Source: Porphyromonadaceae bacterium UBA4259 (GTDB taxonomy: Bacteria > Bacteroidota > Bacteroidia > Bacteroidales > Muribaculaceae). Taken from it: 10,750 bases of DNA. Below the pieces are notes generated by a model, which was given only the letters and a program-made list of their open reading frames with translations, did not search any database and was not told the DNA's origin. Shown in pieces: positions 1 to 5,843 of this stretch. Within the stretch, counting starts at the first letter, position 1. Every line of letters starts with the position of its first letter. The position numbers were made by a program, and so were the translations under genes. Location of the stretch: positions 765 through 11,514 of the forward strand of contig DGWL01000052.1 of assembly GCA_002396125.1 (NCBI GenBank), written 5' to 3'.

Positions 1-341
1 GAGCAGATGGTCTGTGCGATAGGTTCGGGCTCGCATATGCCGCTTGCCTCGATGACGATGTAGTCGAAGCGGTCGAGCTTCATGATGTCGTTGAGTTGCT
101 CAATGAGATCCATCTTGAGCGTGCAGCAGATGCATCCGTTTTGCAGTGCCACAAGGCTCTCGTCCTTTTGGCCCACAATGCCTCCCTTCTGGATGAGGCT
201 GGCATCAATATTAACCTCACCAATGTCGTTGACTATAACGGCAAACTTGATGTTTTGTTTGTTAGTGAGAATGTGATTTACGAGCGTTGTTTTTCCGCTG
301 CCCAGGTAGCCCGTGAGCAGCAGCACTGGAGTGTGTTTCAT
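1..341 (-). CDS. CobW/YjiA-family metal-chaperone GTPase, N-terminal part
   Basis: This is the first 113 codons of a gene that runs off the left edge. The start is the ATG whose complement lies at 339-341. Visible G3E GTPase motifs are a P-loop GYLGSGKT at residues 11-18, the CxCC metal-binding motif (GCICC, 69-73) and EASGICEP at 98-105, which matches the Walker B/switch region of COG0523 proteins. In this family GTP hydrolysis is coupled to delivery of Zn2+, Co2+ or another metal to client proteins in the cytoplasm. The C-terminal CobW_C domain would lie outside the window, so the metal and client cannot be inferred. A good promoter lies just upstream, so it is probably transcribed separately from the isomerase-like gene before it. 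There is no cobalamin gene nearby to support a strict cobW role. Confidence 0.92.
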   Translation of the reverse strand, partial: MKHTPVLLLTGYLGSGKTTLVNHILTNKQNIKFAVIVNDIGEVNIDASLIQKGGIVGQKDESLVALQNGCICCTLKMDLIEQLNDIMKLDRFDYIVIEASGICEPEPIAQTIC

Positions 342-382
342 TTCTTTATTGTGTTTTTTTTATTTGCTATTGGAACTCTATG

Positions 383-414
383 CAAAGTTCGTGCAAAATG
401 TCAATTTCGGCAAA
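383..414 (-). promoter_or_regulatory. Bacteroidetes-type promoter for the CobW-family gene
   Basis: Read on the minus strand, a -33 TTTG (411-414) is separated by exactly 20 bases from GAACTTTG (383-390). The latter matches the -7 consensus TAnnTTTG at all but its first base. Transcription would start near 376 and give a leader of about 35 bases. The element sits in the 77-base gap after the isomerase-like gene. Confidence 0.6.
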
Positions 415-418
415 AATG

Positions 419-1612
419 TCACAAAATCTCATCGAGCACTGCTTTGTGGTGGCCTTGCAGGATGATGTGGTGGTTGCCTATTGGGTTGGTGAGGAAGTAG
501 CGTGTGGCTTCCTGGCTGAGGCGTAGCATGAGTTGAGTGCGGCACAGGTCGGGATTGCCTTGGCATTCAAGTAGCTCGCCTTCTTGTGCAAAATGGCGGT
601 CGAGGCTGCCGCTTGCCTTGAACACTGTTACCGGGCCGGGATTCATGAAGCCGCGAATGCCAACGCCTATACCCGACTCGAAATGAGTGTCGAGCTCATA
701 ACGATTGACCATGTTGAATGGAATAGTGCAATGGGCAAAGAGCATCTCGCCGGTCTCGGGGTTGATGCGTGCGGGATTGGCCTGGAATCCGGTGGTGCCG
801 GTTACAGCCTGGGCAATCTTCATTGACAGCATGGCAGGCACGTCGCCTTCGCAGCCGGCCACAATTCCCTGAGTGTTAAACTTGGCAAGAGCCACGCAAC
901 CGGTGTTCTTAACTGCTGTGAGCAGGTCGAAACAACGCAACGTGAAGCCTTGCAGGTCATAACCCTCGACAATGAGCTTCAGTGCCTCGTAGATGCGCTC
1001 GGCACCGGGCAGCGACTTGCCTATGGCTTCGCTGGGGGCTTTCTCCATTAAATCGCTCTCGATGTCGGCGGGTATGCGCTCGATGAGCATTAGCAACTCG
1101 TCCATGTCGATGTGAATGATTTCCACACCTAGCGTGTCGAGGATGGTGCGGTACTTGGCTTGGCTTGAAATGAGCCAATCGCTGGGCTCGCCTATCACAC
1201 CCAAGCGGCAGCCGTTGAGCTGGCGCATGGCTTTACCCACGCGTTGCAGAGTGTGGATGCGGTTCTTGATATAGGAGGTGCTACCGTGCAATATCTCGCC
1301 TTTCAGGCCCTGCTGGCGCAGGAAAGAGAGAATCTCCATCGATGCCGCCAGCGAGTTGCTCTTGCCGCTGGTGAGCAAGTAGAAAGGTTGTTTAGACTGT
1401 CGCTGCATGCGTGGCAGCAGGTCGCGGAAGATGCCCTCGGTGCCGCCGGTGCGCACATAAATGAGTTCCAGGTCGTGACAGCCGTAGGTTTTGAAATCAC
1501 TTCCGGCAAGTTCGTGCTCGAGTCCCAGCGAACCCAGGAATTCACGCGTTGAGGCATCCACAGCGGCTTCGTCATGCAGCTGTGATGTGAGTGTATAGAT
1601 TGCTGTTGTCAT
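419..1612 (-). CDS. L-fucose/L-arabinose isomerase superfamily protein
   Basis: A 397-residue cytoplasmic protein without a signal peptide. Its layout fits the fucose/arabinose isomerase-like family (COG2407): a GGTEG motif at 56-60, an LGVIGEPSDWLISS segment at 137-150 ending the first Rossmann-like part, GCEGDVPAMLS at 253-263 (acidic residues E255 and D257 are plausible metal or catalytic ligands), AHCTIP at 293-298, and a late GNHHIILQGHHK at 379-390 resembling the C-terminal histidine motif of FucI/AraA. Classical FucI is much longer (about 590 residues), so this is a shorter relative whose substrate is unknown. It may isomerise a sugar or sugar acid, but no kinase, aldolase or transporter is next to it. 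It follows the outer-membrane protein gene by 48 bases without a terminator between, so the two may be co-transcribed. Confidence 0.75.
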   Translation of the reverse strand: MTTAIYTLTSQLHDEAAVDASTREFLGSLGLEHELAGSDFKTYGCHDLELIYVRTGGTEGIFRDLLPRMQRQSKQPFYLLTSGKSNSLAASMEILSFLRQQGLKGEILHGSTSYIKNRIHTLQRVGKAMRQLNGCRLGVIGEPSDWLISSQAKYRTILDTLGVEIIHIDMDELLMLIERIPADIESDLMEKAPSEAIGKSLPGAERIYEALKLIVEGYDLQGFTLRCFDLLTAVKNTGCVALAKFNTQGIVAGCEGDVPAMLSMKIAQAVTGTTGFQANPARINPETGEMLFAHCTIPFNMVNRYELDTHFESGIGVGIRGFMNPGPVTVFKASGSLDRHFAQEGELLECQGNPDLCRTQLMLRLSQEATRYFLTNPIGNHHIILQGHHKAVLDEIL

Positions 1613-1660
1613 AGTTTTTTTAAAAATACGCTTTTATCAGGTTAGAGGTTTATAATTGTT

Positions 1661-2257
1661 TCAGAATAGATAGGCGGCAGTGATAGTCCAGTAGTTGTCG
1701 CGACCTTTCACACCGGGTTTGTCGCTCTCCTTGTTGAAATACTCAAGAGCTTTGTTTAGGCCAATGCCATAGTTGGCGTGTATCTGCAGCTTGCGGAACA
1801 GCTCGGCACCAAATCCCACGTTCCAAGAAATGTCCCACTTGCTCGACTTGTATTCTATCTTGTCCTTGTCGCCCAGTAGAAGGGCAAAGTCGGGGCCTGT
1901 GGAAACAAACGGTGAGAAAACCTTGCCTATTACCGGCAGCTGAAGCTTGTATTTAACGTTAATGGGGAAGTCGATATAGTCGCGCTTGAGTTTCTCGCCC
2001 TCAAGGTACAGGTTGTTCTCGCGATGAGTGTAGAGCGCCGAGGCATCGATTCCGAGTCCCACCACAGGCATGCCAATCTCAAGCATAACGCCACCGGTGA
2101 AACCGGCGCGATTGTCGCTGGAAACAATGTCCTTGTCCCACTTGAGCTTATTGATGGTGATACCACCTTTGAGTCCAAATCTCACTTGTGCCTGTGCCGG
2201 CATTGAAATGATGAAAGCTAGCACTATCGCTGAAATTATTTTGACCGATGATTTCAT
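1661..2257 (-). CDS. Small outer-membrane beta-barrel protein (PorT/OMP_b-brl type)
   Basis: A 198-residue exported protein. The N-terminus beginning MKSSVKIISAIVLAF, followed by SMPAQAQ, is a clear signal peptide with an AQA-Q cleavage site. The mature protein opens VRFGLKGGITINKL and then alternates polar and hydrophobic residues in segments separated by short turns, ending in an aromatic-rich last strand (YWTITAAYLF) with the C-terminal Phe typical of outer-membrane barrels. This is the common Bacteroidetes outer membrane protein beta-barrel fold; the ligand or partner is unknown. The frame extends up to an ATG at 2290, but that codon overlaps the promoter -7 box, so the start at 2257 is preferred. 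The following isomerase-like gene may share its transcript. Confidence 0.85.
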   Translation of the reverse strand: MKSSVKIISAIVLAFIISMPAQAQVRFGLKGGITINKLKWDKDIVSSDNRAGFTGGVMLEIGMPVVGLGIDASALYTHRENNLYLEGEKLKRDYIDFPINVKYKLQLPVIGKVFSPFVSTGPDFALLLGDKDKIEYKSSKWDISWNVGFGAELFRKLQIHANYGIGLNKALEYFNKESDKPGVKGRDNYWTITAAYLF

Positions 2258-2287
2258 GAGTGTAAAAGTGTAGTGAACAATTAATGG

Positions 2288-2318
2288 CAAAGTAATAGAA
2301 AAAAAATGAGAAAAGCAA
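2288..2318 (-). promoter_or_regulatory. Promoter for the outer-membrane barrel gene
   Basis: On the minus strand a -33 TTG (2316-2318) lies exactly 20 bases before TTACTTTG (2288-2295), a one-mismatch -7 box. The predicted transcript starts near 2281. This excludes the longer reading frame start and supports the signal-peptide start at 2257. It sits back to back with the ApbE promoter. Confidence 0.6.
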
Positions 2319-2359
2319 TTTTTTGCTGTTTTCTTAACCTAATTATTCCCTTTTTCAAC

Positions 2360-2367
2360 TATCTTTG
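2360..2367 (+). promoter_or_regulatory. -7 promoter box for the ApbE gene
   Basis: TATCTTTG is a perfect TAnnTTTG box, 30 bases before the ATG at 2398. No good TTTG is seen at the -33 spacing, so the upstream half of the promoter is weak or degenerate. Confidence 0.5.
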
Positions 2368-2397
2368 TCCTACGTTTTTTTCATTTACTGATAAATT

Positions 2398-3423
2398 ATG
2401 GCAAGTTTCATGAAAACCAAGAAATATTATGCGGTGCTACTGGTGCTGCTGGTGTTGCTCATTGCGTTGCCCTTCATGCGTGGGCGCAAGAAGTTCTTTA
2501 GCAACTCGGGTGTGGTGTGGACAACCGAGTATCACATCACCTATGAGGCTCAGCACGACATGAACGACTCAATACAGCAGTTGCTCACGGCTATTGATTT
2601 GAGCGTGTCGCCTTACAACAAGCAGTCACTCATCACATCAATCAACGATAATAAGTCCAGTGAAGCCGACGCGTTTTTCGTCAAGCTCTACCACAAGGCA
2701 ACCGAGGTGAATAAAGCCAGTGGCGGGCTCTATGACCCCACGGTGATGCCCTTGGTCAACGCATGGGGATTTGGCTATAAAAACGGGCAACTGCCCACGC
2801 GCTCACAGCTCGACAGCATCCTGGCATTTGTGGGAATGGAAAAAACAAGTTTAGAAGGAAGCCTTGTCAAGAAAAGCGACCCTCGCACGCAGTTTGATTT
2901 CAGTTCGATTGCCAAGGGCATGGCTTGCGATGAAATAGCCCGGATGCTTGCACGCAACGGCGCCGTGAACTACATGGTTGAGATTGGCGGCGAGGTGGTT
3001 GCGCATGGTGTAAACAATAGGGGAGGGGTGTGGCGAGTATCAATCGACATGCCTGTCGCCGACAATGATGGCGGGCCTGTTCATTCTAATGCATTGGTGC
3101 TAAATCTGCGTGATAGGGCTGTGGCAACCAGCGGTAGCTATCGCAAGTTTAAGCAGGTGGATGGCAAGAAAGTGAGTCACATCGTCAATCCCAAGACCGG
3201 TGATAGTCACACGTCTAACCTGTTGAGCGTGTCGATTGTTGCTCCCGACTGCATGAGTGCCGATGCCTGGGCAACAGCCTGCATGGCAATGGGGCTGGAG
3301 GCGACAGTGGCTAAGTTTGAAGACGATAACAAGCTGGGAGTAATGACAATCAGTGTCGATGATGATGGAAACTTCGTCATCTGGTCTAATAAGAAATTCG
3401 CATCAATGGTTAGCGCTGAATAA
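2398..3423 (+). CDS. apbE: FAD:protein FMN transferase (ApbE family), membrane-anchored
   Basis: A 341-residue protein of usual ApbE length. It transfers FMN from FAD onto a Thr or Ser of a target flavoprotein, with Mg2+, outside the cytoplasmic membrane. A single hydrophobic helix at about 10-27 without a lipobox suggests an N-terminal anchor. Family motifs appear in order: SPYNKQSLIT (71-80), DPTVMPLVNAWGFG (113-126), DFSSIAKG (167-174), VEIGGEV (194-200), ATSGSYRKF (243-251), SHIVNPKTG (260-268) and the metal-site region DCMSADAWATACMAMG (284-299). All expected conserved blocks are present, so it should be active. An internal Met5 (2410) is an alternative start. Usual substrates are NqrB/NqrC, RnfG/RnfD or FMN-binding-domain proteins; none is encoded here. 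It is monocistronic, between its own promoter and a strong terminator. Confidence 0.93.
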   Translation: MASFMKTKKYYAVLLVLLVLLIALPFMRGRKKFFSNSGVVWTTEYHITYEAQHDMNDSIQQLLTAIDLSVSPYNKQSLITSINDNKSSEADAFFVKLYHKATEVNKASGGLYDPTVMPLVNAWGFGYKNGQLPTRSQLDSILAFVGMEKTSLEGSLVKKSDPRTQFDFSSIAKGMACDEIARMLARNGAVNYMVEIGGEVVAHGVNNRGGVWRVSIDMPVADNDGGPVHSNALVLNLRDRAVATSGSYRKFKQVDGKKVSHIVNPKTGDSHTSNLLSVSIVAPDCMSADAWATACMAMGLEATVAKFEDDNKLGVMTISVDDDGNFVIWSNKKFASMVSAE

Positions 3424-3424
3424 T

Positions 3425-3460
3425 AAAAAAAGACATCAAGAGCGGTTCTTGGTGTCTTTT
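3425..3460. terminator. Bidirectional intrinsic terminator between apbE and the RluA-family gene
   Basis: The arm AAAAGACATCAAGA pairs with TTCTTGGTGTCTTTT around a GCGG loop, about 13-14 base pairs with one G-T pair. A T-run lies on the plus side, and on the minus side a longer run comes from the A-tract at 3425-3431. It begins directly after the apbE stop codon and lies 23 bases past the stop of the convergent pseudouridine synthase gene, so it can end both transcripts. Confidence 0.9.
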
Positions 3461-3482
3461 CTCTTTGTGGGTTGAATCTTTA

Positions 3483-4160
3483 TCACTCGACAGCGGCAGC
3501 CAGGGCTTGCCACAGCCTGTCGTTGGGCACTGGAGCGGTGACATCCACAACCTGCTTCGACACTGGATGGATGAAGTGGATGTGGTGCGATTGCAGCGAA
3601 ATGCCACCATCGGGGTTGCTGCGTGGCGCGCCATACTTCAGGTCGCCTTTAATGGGGCAACCCAGGTTGGCAAGTTGGGCGCGAATCTGATGCTTGCGCC
3701 CTGTGAGCAATTCAATCTCAAGTAAGTAGTAGTTATCGCTCTGCGCAATCACACGGTAGTTGAGTTCGGCACGTTGTGCTCCAGCGGTCTTGGGGTCAAC
3801 CACATGGGTCTTGTTGTTTTTCTCAACCGACACAAGATAATCGACAAGATGCCCCGTTGCTTTGGGTGGGTGGTTGCGCACAATAGCCCAGTAGGTTTTG
3901 TGAACTTCTCCGCGGCGAAACAGGTCGTTCATCCTCGATAATCCCTTGCTTGTGCGAGCAAATATCACCAGTCCCTGTGTGGGGCGGTCGATGCGGTGCG
4001 TCACTCCGCAAAACACATTGCCTGGCTTGTTGTATTTTTCCTTAATCCATAGCTTTAAAGTGTCGACCAGCGGCTGGTCGCCAGTGCGGTCGCCCTGCAC
4101 AATCTCGCCACATGCCTTGTTGACGATTATCAAGTGATTGTCTTCGTAGACTACTTCCAT
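3483..4160 (-). CDS. RluA-family RNA pseudouridine synthase
   Basis: A 225-residue stand-alone catalytic domain without an N-terminal S4 domain. The catalytic signature is HRIDRPTQGLVIFA at 55-68, with D58 as the nucleophilic aspartate. The start EVVYEDNHLIIVNKACG is the normal first strand of the fold, and TGRKHQIRAQLANLG (153-167) followed by PIKGDLKYGA is the conserved RNA- and uracil-binding region. The enzyme isomerises specific uridines in rRNA or tRNA. The short length and lack of S4 resemble RluA or TruC types more than RluC/RluD, but the target base cannot be told from sequence. It is a single-gene unit with its own -7 box 30 bases upstream and the shared terminator downstream. Confidence 0.93.
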   Translation of the reverse strand: MEVVYEDNHLIIVNKACGEIVQGDRTGDQPLVDTLKLWIKEKYNKPGNVFCGVTHRIDRPTQGLVIFARTSKGLSRMNDLFRRGEVHKTYWAIVRNHPPKATGHLVDYLVSVEKNNKTHVVDPKTAGAQRAELNYRVIAQSDNYYLLEIELLTGRKHQIRAQLANLGCPIKGDLKYGAPRSNPDGGISLQSHHIHFIHPVSKQVVDVTAPVPNDRLWQALAAAVE

Positions 4161-4178
4161 AAGTGTTACTTCTTTTTA

Positions 4179-4197
4179 TATCTTTGCCGCAAAGATA
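4179..4197. promoter_or_regulatory. Perfect 19-bp palindrome containing two opposed -7 boxes
   Basis: TATCTTTGCCGCAAAGATA is a perfect inverted repeat with 9-base arms and one central base. The minus-strand copy of TATCTTTG (4190-4197) is a perfect TAnnTTTG box 30 bases before the RluA-family start, so it is very likely that gene's -7 element. The plus-strand copy (4179-4186) would point into the pseudouridine synthase promoter gap from the other side. The symmetry may also make it an operator or the foot of a 5' leader hairpin. Confidence 0.6.
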
Positions 4198-4242
4198 GTA
4201 AAAAAATAGAACCTTTTGATTTGTTGGGGTAGATAAAGTTTA

Positions 4243-4297
4243 ATAAAAAACCAGTGAACAGAGCTTGTGGCTTTCTGTTCACTGGCCTCTTTTTTAT
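4243..4297. terminator. Strong intrinsic terminator of the M23 peptidase gene
   Basis: A perfect 12-base-pair stem (4251-4262 with 4274-4285, CCAGTGAACAGA and its complement) has an 11-base loop. It is flanked by A-runs on the left and T-runs on the right, which extend the stem and provide a U-tract in either direction. On the minus strand it lies about 35 bases beyond the M23 stop codon and isolates that gene from the pseudouridine synthase gene. Confidence 0.9.
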
Positions 4298-4331
4298 GAA
4301 AAAGAAGTGTTTTGCTTTTCGATGTGTTGTA

Positions 4332-5108
4332 TTAACGGCGGCGGCGACTTGCGCTGTGGCGGTTGCCATTGCCGCTGTTCTCGTTCTTGTTGAATGTGTA
4401 ACGGTCGTGATGAGTGTTGCCGTTTACAAAGTCAAAAATCTTCTCGGGATTAATGTCAACGCCCATGAAGCGGGTCTCGAAATGCAGGTGTGGACCGGTG
4501 CTGCGGCCAGTGTTTCCGCTCAATGCAATTGGAGTGCCGGCTTTTACATATTGGTTGGGCTTAACAAGGAACTTCGACAGGTGACCGTATACTGTTTCAA
4601 GACCGTTGTCGTGGCGAACTACCACAAAGAAGCCGTATCCATTACGTTCAAACTTTGCAAGGCGCACTTTACCGGTGAATGCTGCATAAACAGTGTCGCC
4701 CACTTGGGCCTTCAGGTCAATGCCACGATGCATGCGGCCAAATTGCTTGCGGTAGCCATAATGAGAATTAACAACGCGGTGCTTAATTGGCATTGCATAG
4801 TGCGACACGTCAATGACTTTGGTTGTGGGAATGTTGGCGTTTTGATAGGGGTTTACGCGATCGCTGTTCCAGTCTTCGCTGTAAACGTTGGCATTGTCAA
4901 TGCCTGTATTTTTCTCACCGTAGAGTCCACGGGCGTAGTTCTGTGTTTCCTCTACTTTGATTTTGTCTTTAAGTTGGTTTTGTTTTGCAAGAAGGTTGCG
5001 GTGTGTTGATCGGTAGTCGTTGATTGATTGAGAGTTTGCGGCAAATGCAACCGAAAATATTGCAATACTCAGGATGCCTCGACGCAGACTATTAAAAGAA
5101 AACTTCAT
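4332..5108 (-). CDS. Exported M23 (LytM-type) peptidoglycan metallopeptidase
   Basis: A 258-residue protein with a signal peptide (basic MKFSFNSLRR, hydrophobic 11-23, likely cleavage near residue 26) and an M23 domain at about 105-215. The Zn2+ ligand motif HRGID (H127, D131), YGHL (H176) and GRSTGPHLHFE (H207, H209) are all intact, so it should be an active endopeptidase cutting peptidoglycan cross-bridges or stems in the periplasm. A short polar, partly helical stretch (about 29-60) precedes the domain. The C-terminus after 230 is Asn/His-rich and ends in four arginines, which is not part of the catalytic fold. The promoter region upstream is unusually long, with a possible small ORF ending 6 bases before the start. 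A role in cell-wall remodelling or division is inferred. Confidence 0.92.
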   Translation of the reverse strand: MKFSFNSLRRGILSIAIFSVAFAANSQSINDYRSTHRNLLAKQNQLKDKIKVEETQNYARGLYGEKNTGIDNANVYSEDWNSDRVNPYQNANIPTTKVIDVSHYAMPIKHRVVNSHYGYRKQFGRMHRGIDLKAQVGDTVYAAFTGKVRLAKFERNGYGFFVVVRHDNGLETVYGHLSKFLVKPNQYVKAGTPIALSGNTGRSTGPHLHFETRFMGVDINPEKIFDFVNGNTHHDRYTFNKNENSGNGNRHSASRRRR

Positions 5109-5114
5109 ATCTTT

Positions 5115-5234
5115 CTATTTAAAAGTTTCAAGAAGCCATAACAAAAATAAAAACAAAAAATAATGGAGATTCTCAGCCCAGTTTGTTAAGCCATTTCTCC
5201 GGCTTCTTGTCGACCTCAATAGTGGGTCACTCAT
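5115..5234 (-). CDS. Possible 39-residue small membrane or leader peptide
   Basis: An ATG only 13 bases downstream of a perfect -7 box opens 39 codons ending in TAG 6 bases before the M23 start. The peptide has a basic N-terminal half (residues 7-13, RSTRSRR) and a hydrophobic, aromatic C-terminal half (HYFLFLFLLWLL). The hydrophobic part is encoded by a T-rich tract, which gives Phe and Leu by chance, so coding is unproven. I do not recognise it. If translated, it would be coupled to the M23 gene. Confidence 0.22.
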   Translation of the reverse strand: MSDPLLRSTRSRRNGLTNWAENLHYFLFLFLLWLLETFK

Positions 5235-5247
5235 GAATAAGAACGCA

Positions 5248-5255
5248 CAAAAGTA
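5248..5255 (-). promoter_or_regulatory. Proximal -7 box for the M23 gene
   Basis: Read on the minus strand, TACTTTTG fits TAnnTTTG perfectly. It predicts a start near 5241 and a leader of about 130 bases before the M23 ATG. No TTTG is seen at the -33 spacing. The leader contains a short hairpin, AAGCC with GGCTT, around 5190-5207. Confidence 0.45.
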
Positions 5256-5420
5256 GGCATTTATTTCCACATAGCGAGCTTTTTTGCTGCTAAAAAGTGT
5301 AAAATTGTGTCTAAAAGTTATAATATTTCGTTGTAAGTGATTGTTTTACAACATGTTGCCCGGATGAGCAAAATTGCCCTTTCTTGGGAAGCTTCGCGAA
5401 TGCCTCTGGGCTGGTGGTTG

Positions 5421-5452
5421 CAAAGGTAGCAATAATAAAATGCACAAGCAAA
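5421..5452 (-). promoter_or_regulatory. Near-ideal distal minus-strand promoter with no recognised gene
   Basis: On the minus strand TTTG (5449-5452), exactly 20 bases, then TACCTTTG (5421-5428): both boxes match consensus perfectly, the best promoter in the window. It would start near 5414 and read toward the M23 gene about 305 bases away. The transcribed segment has no convincing ORF but contains a hairpin (GTTGTAA with TTACAAC at about 5331-5353) and an 8-base TTCGCGAA palindrome. It may give M23 a long leader, or a small RNA. Confidence 0.6.
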
Positions 5453-5499
5453 AAATGCACCAAAAAAAGAAATTGTTGATAATTATATACACTAATATA

Positions 5500-5530
5500 T
5501 TTAATAAATGAAAAAAACTTAGTATATTTG
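5500..5530 (+). promoter_or_regulatory. Promoter of the nuo operon or its leader RNA
   Basis: TTTA (5500-5503, one mismatch to TTTG), 19 bases, then TATATTTG (5523-5530), a perfect -7 box followed by GCACCGC. The predicted start is near 5537, about 307 bases ahead of nuoA. It diverges from the minus-strand promoter at 5421-5452 across an A/T-rich spacer. Confidence 0.65.
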
Positions 5531-5536
5531 CACCGC

Positions 5537-5800
5537 AAAAGCATTTTCCCTTTGTGCCGGGGAGTCGACGGGCTGGCCGGTGGAGTTTTGTGGAAATGAC
5601 TGTAGCATAAAGTTAATTGCAATTAATGAGAGGTGTTACACACATTAAGTTTTGCGCGTCATGCATGTGGATGCATGCGCATGTCGTTGTGTGCCTTCAT
5701 TACAATACACAATTATCGCAATGCGAGAATGAGTCATAGCTCCCAAAGTGTCAAGCGACGATGACGTCGCAACAATGCTGTGGCTCATTCTTCATTTTTT
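5537..5800 (+). ncRNA. Structured leader or small RNA upstream of nuoA
   Basis: About 260 bases bounded by a promoter and a terminator-like end, with no credible ORF. Visible structure, in order: CATTTTCC (5542-5549) pairs with GGAAATG (5592-5598) around a G-rich arm. TTAATTGCAATTAA (5613-5626) is a perfect palindrome. A compound stem pairs AATGA/AGG/CACACA (5625-5644) with TGTGTG/CCT/TCATT (5688-5701) and encloses the hairpin CATGCAT-GTGG-ATGCATG (5660-5677) with a 3-bp extension. The last is the terminator-like hairpin described separately. I do not recognise it as 6S RNA, tmRNA, RNase P RNA, SRP RNA or a known riboswitch. It could be a cis-acting leader controlling nuo expression, an independent small RNA, or both. 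Confidence 0.5.
5725..5800 (+). terminator. Terminator-like hairpin (possible attenuator) before nuoA
   Basis: GAATGAGTCATAGC (5727-5740) pairs along all 14 positions, two of them G-U, with GCTGTGGCTCATTC (5777-5790), and two outer pairs can extend it. Inside sits a second hairpin, GCGACG-ATGA-CGTCGC (5755-5770). A run of six T residues (5795-5800) follows. There is no second promoter between it and nuoA at 5844, so full termination would silence the operon; partial or regulated read-through is implied. Confidence 0.5.
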
Positions 5801-5843
5801 AGGATAAGTAAATTATTTATAAAAACACATAACAATTTTTTTT

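Noticed and set aside
2258..2290. 11-residue upstream extension of the outer-membrane barrel protein
   Set aside because: The ATG at 2290 overlaps the -7 promoter box, and the extension would bury the signal peptide.
4254..5009. 251-codon plus-strand ORF opposite the M23 peptidase gene
   Set aside because: It is antisense to a gene with intact catalytic motifs and a signal peptide; its Val/Ala/Cys-rich translation matches no family I recognise and it lies over the terminator.
5311..5622. 103-codon minus-strand ORF in the nuo/M23 intergenic region
   Set aside because: It starts upstream of and runs through both divergent promoters, has a Phe/Ile-rich low-complexity middle from A/T-rich DNA, and would begin about 170 bases before the only good minus promoter start.
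5537..5800. 6S RNA, tmRNA, RNase P or SRP RNA in the nuo leader
   Set aside because: There is no pairing of the two ends as in 6S RNA, no tRNA-like end or TTCGAC-type start of tmRNA, and no RNase P or SRP signature sequence that I can find.
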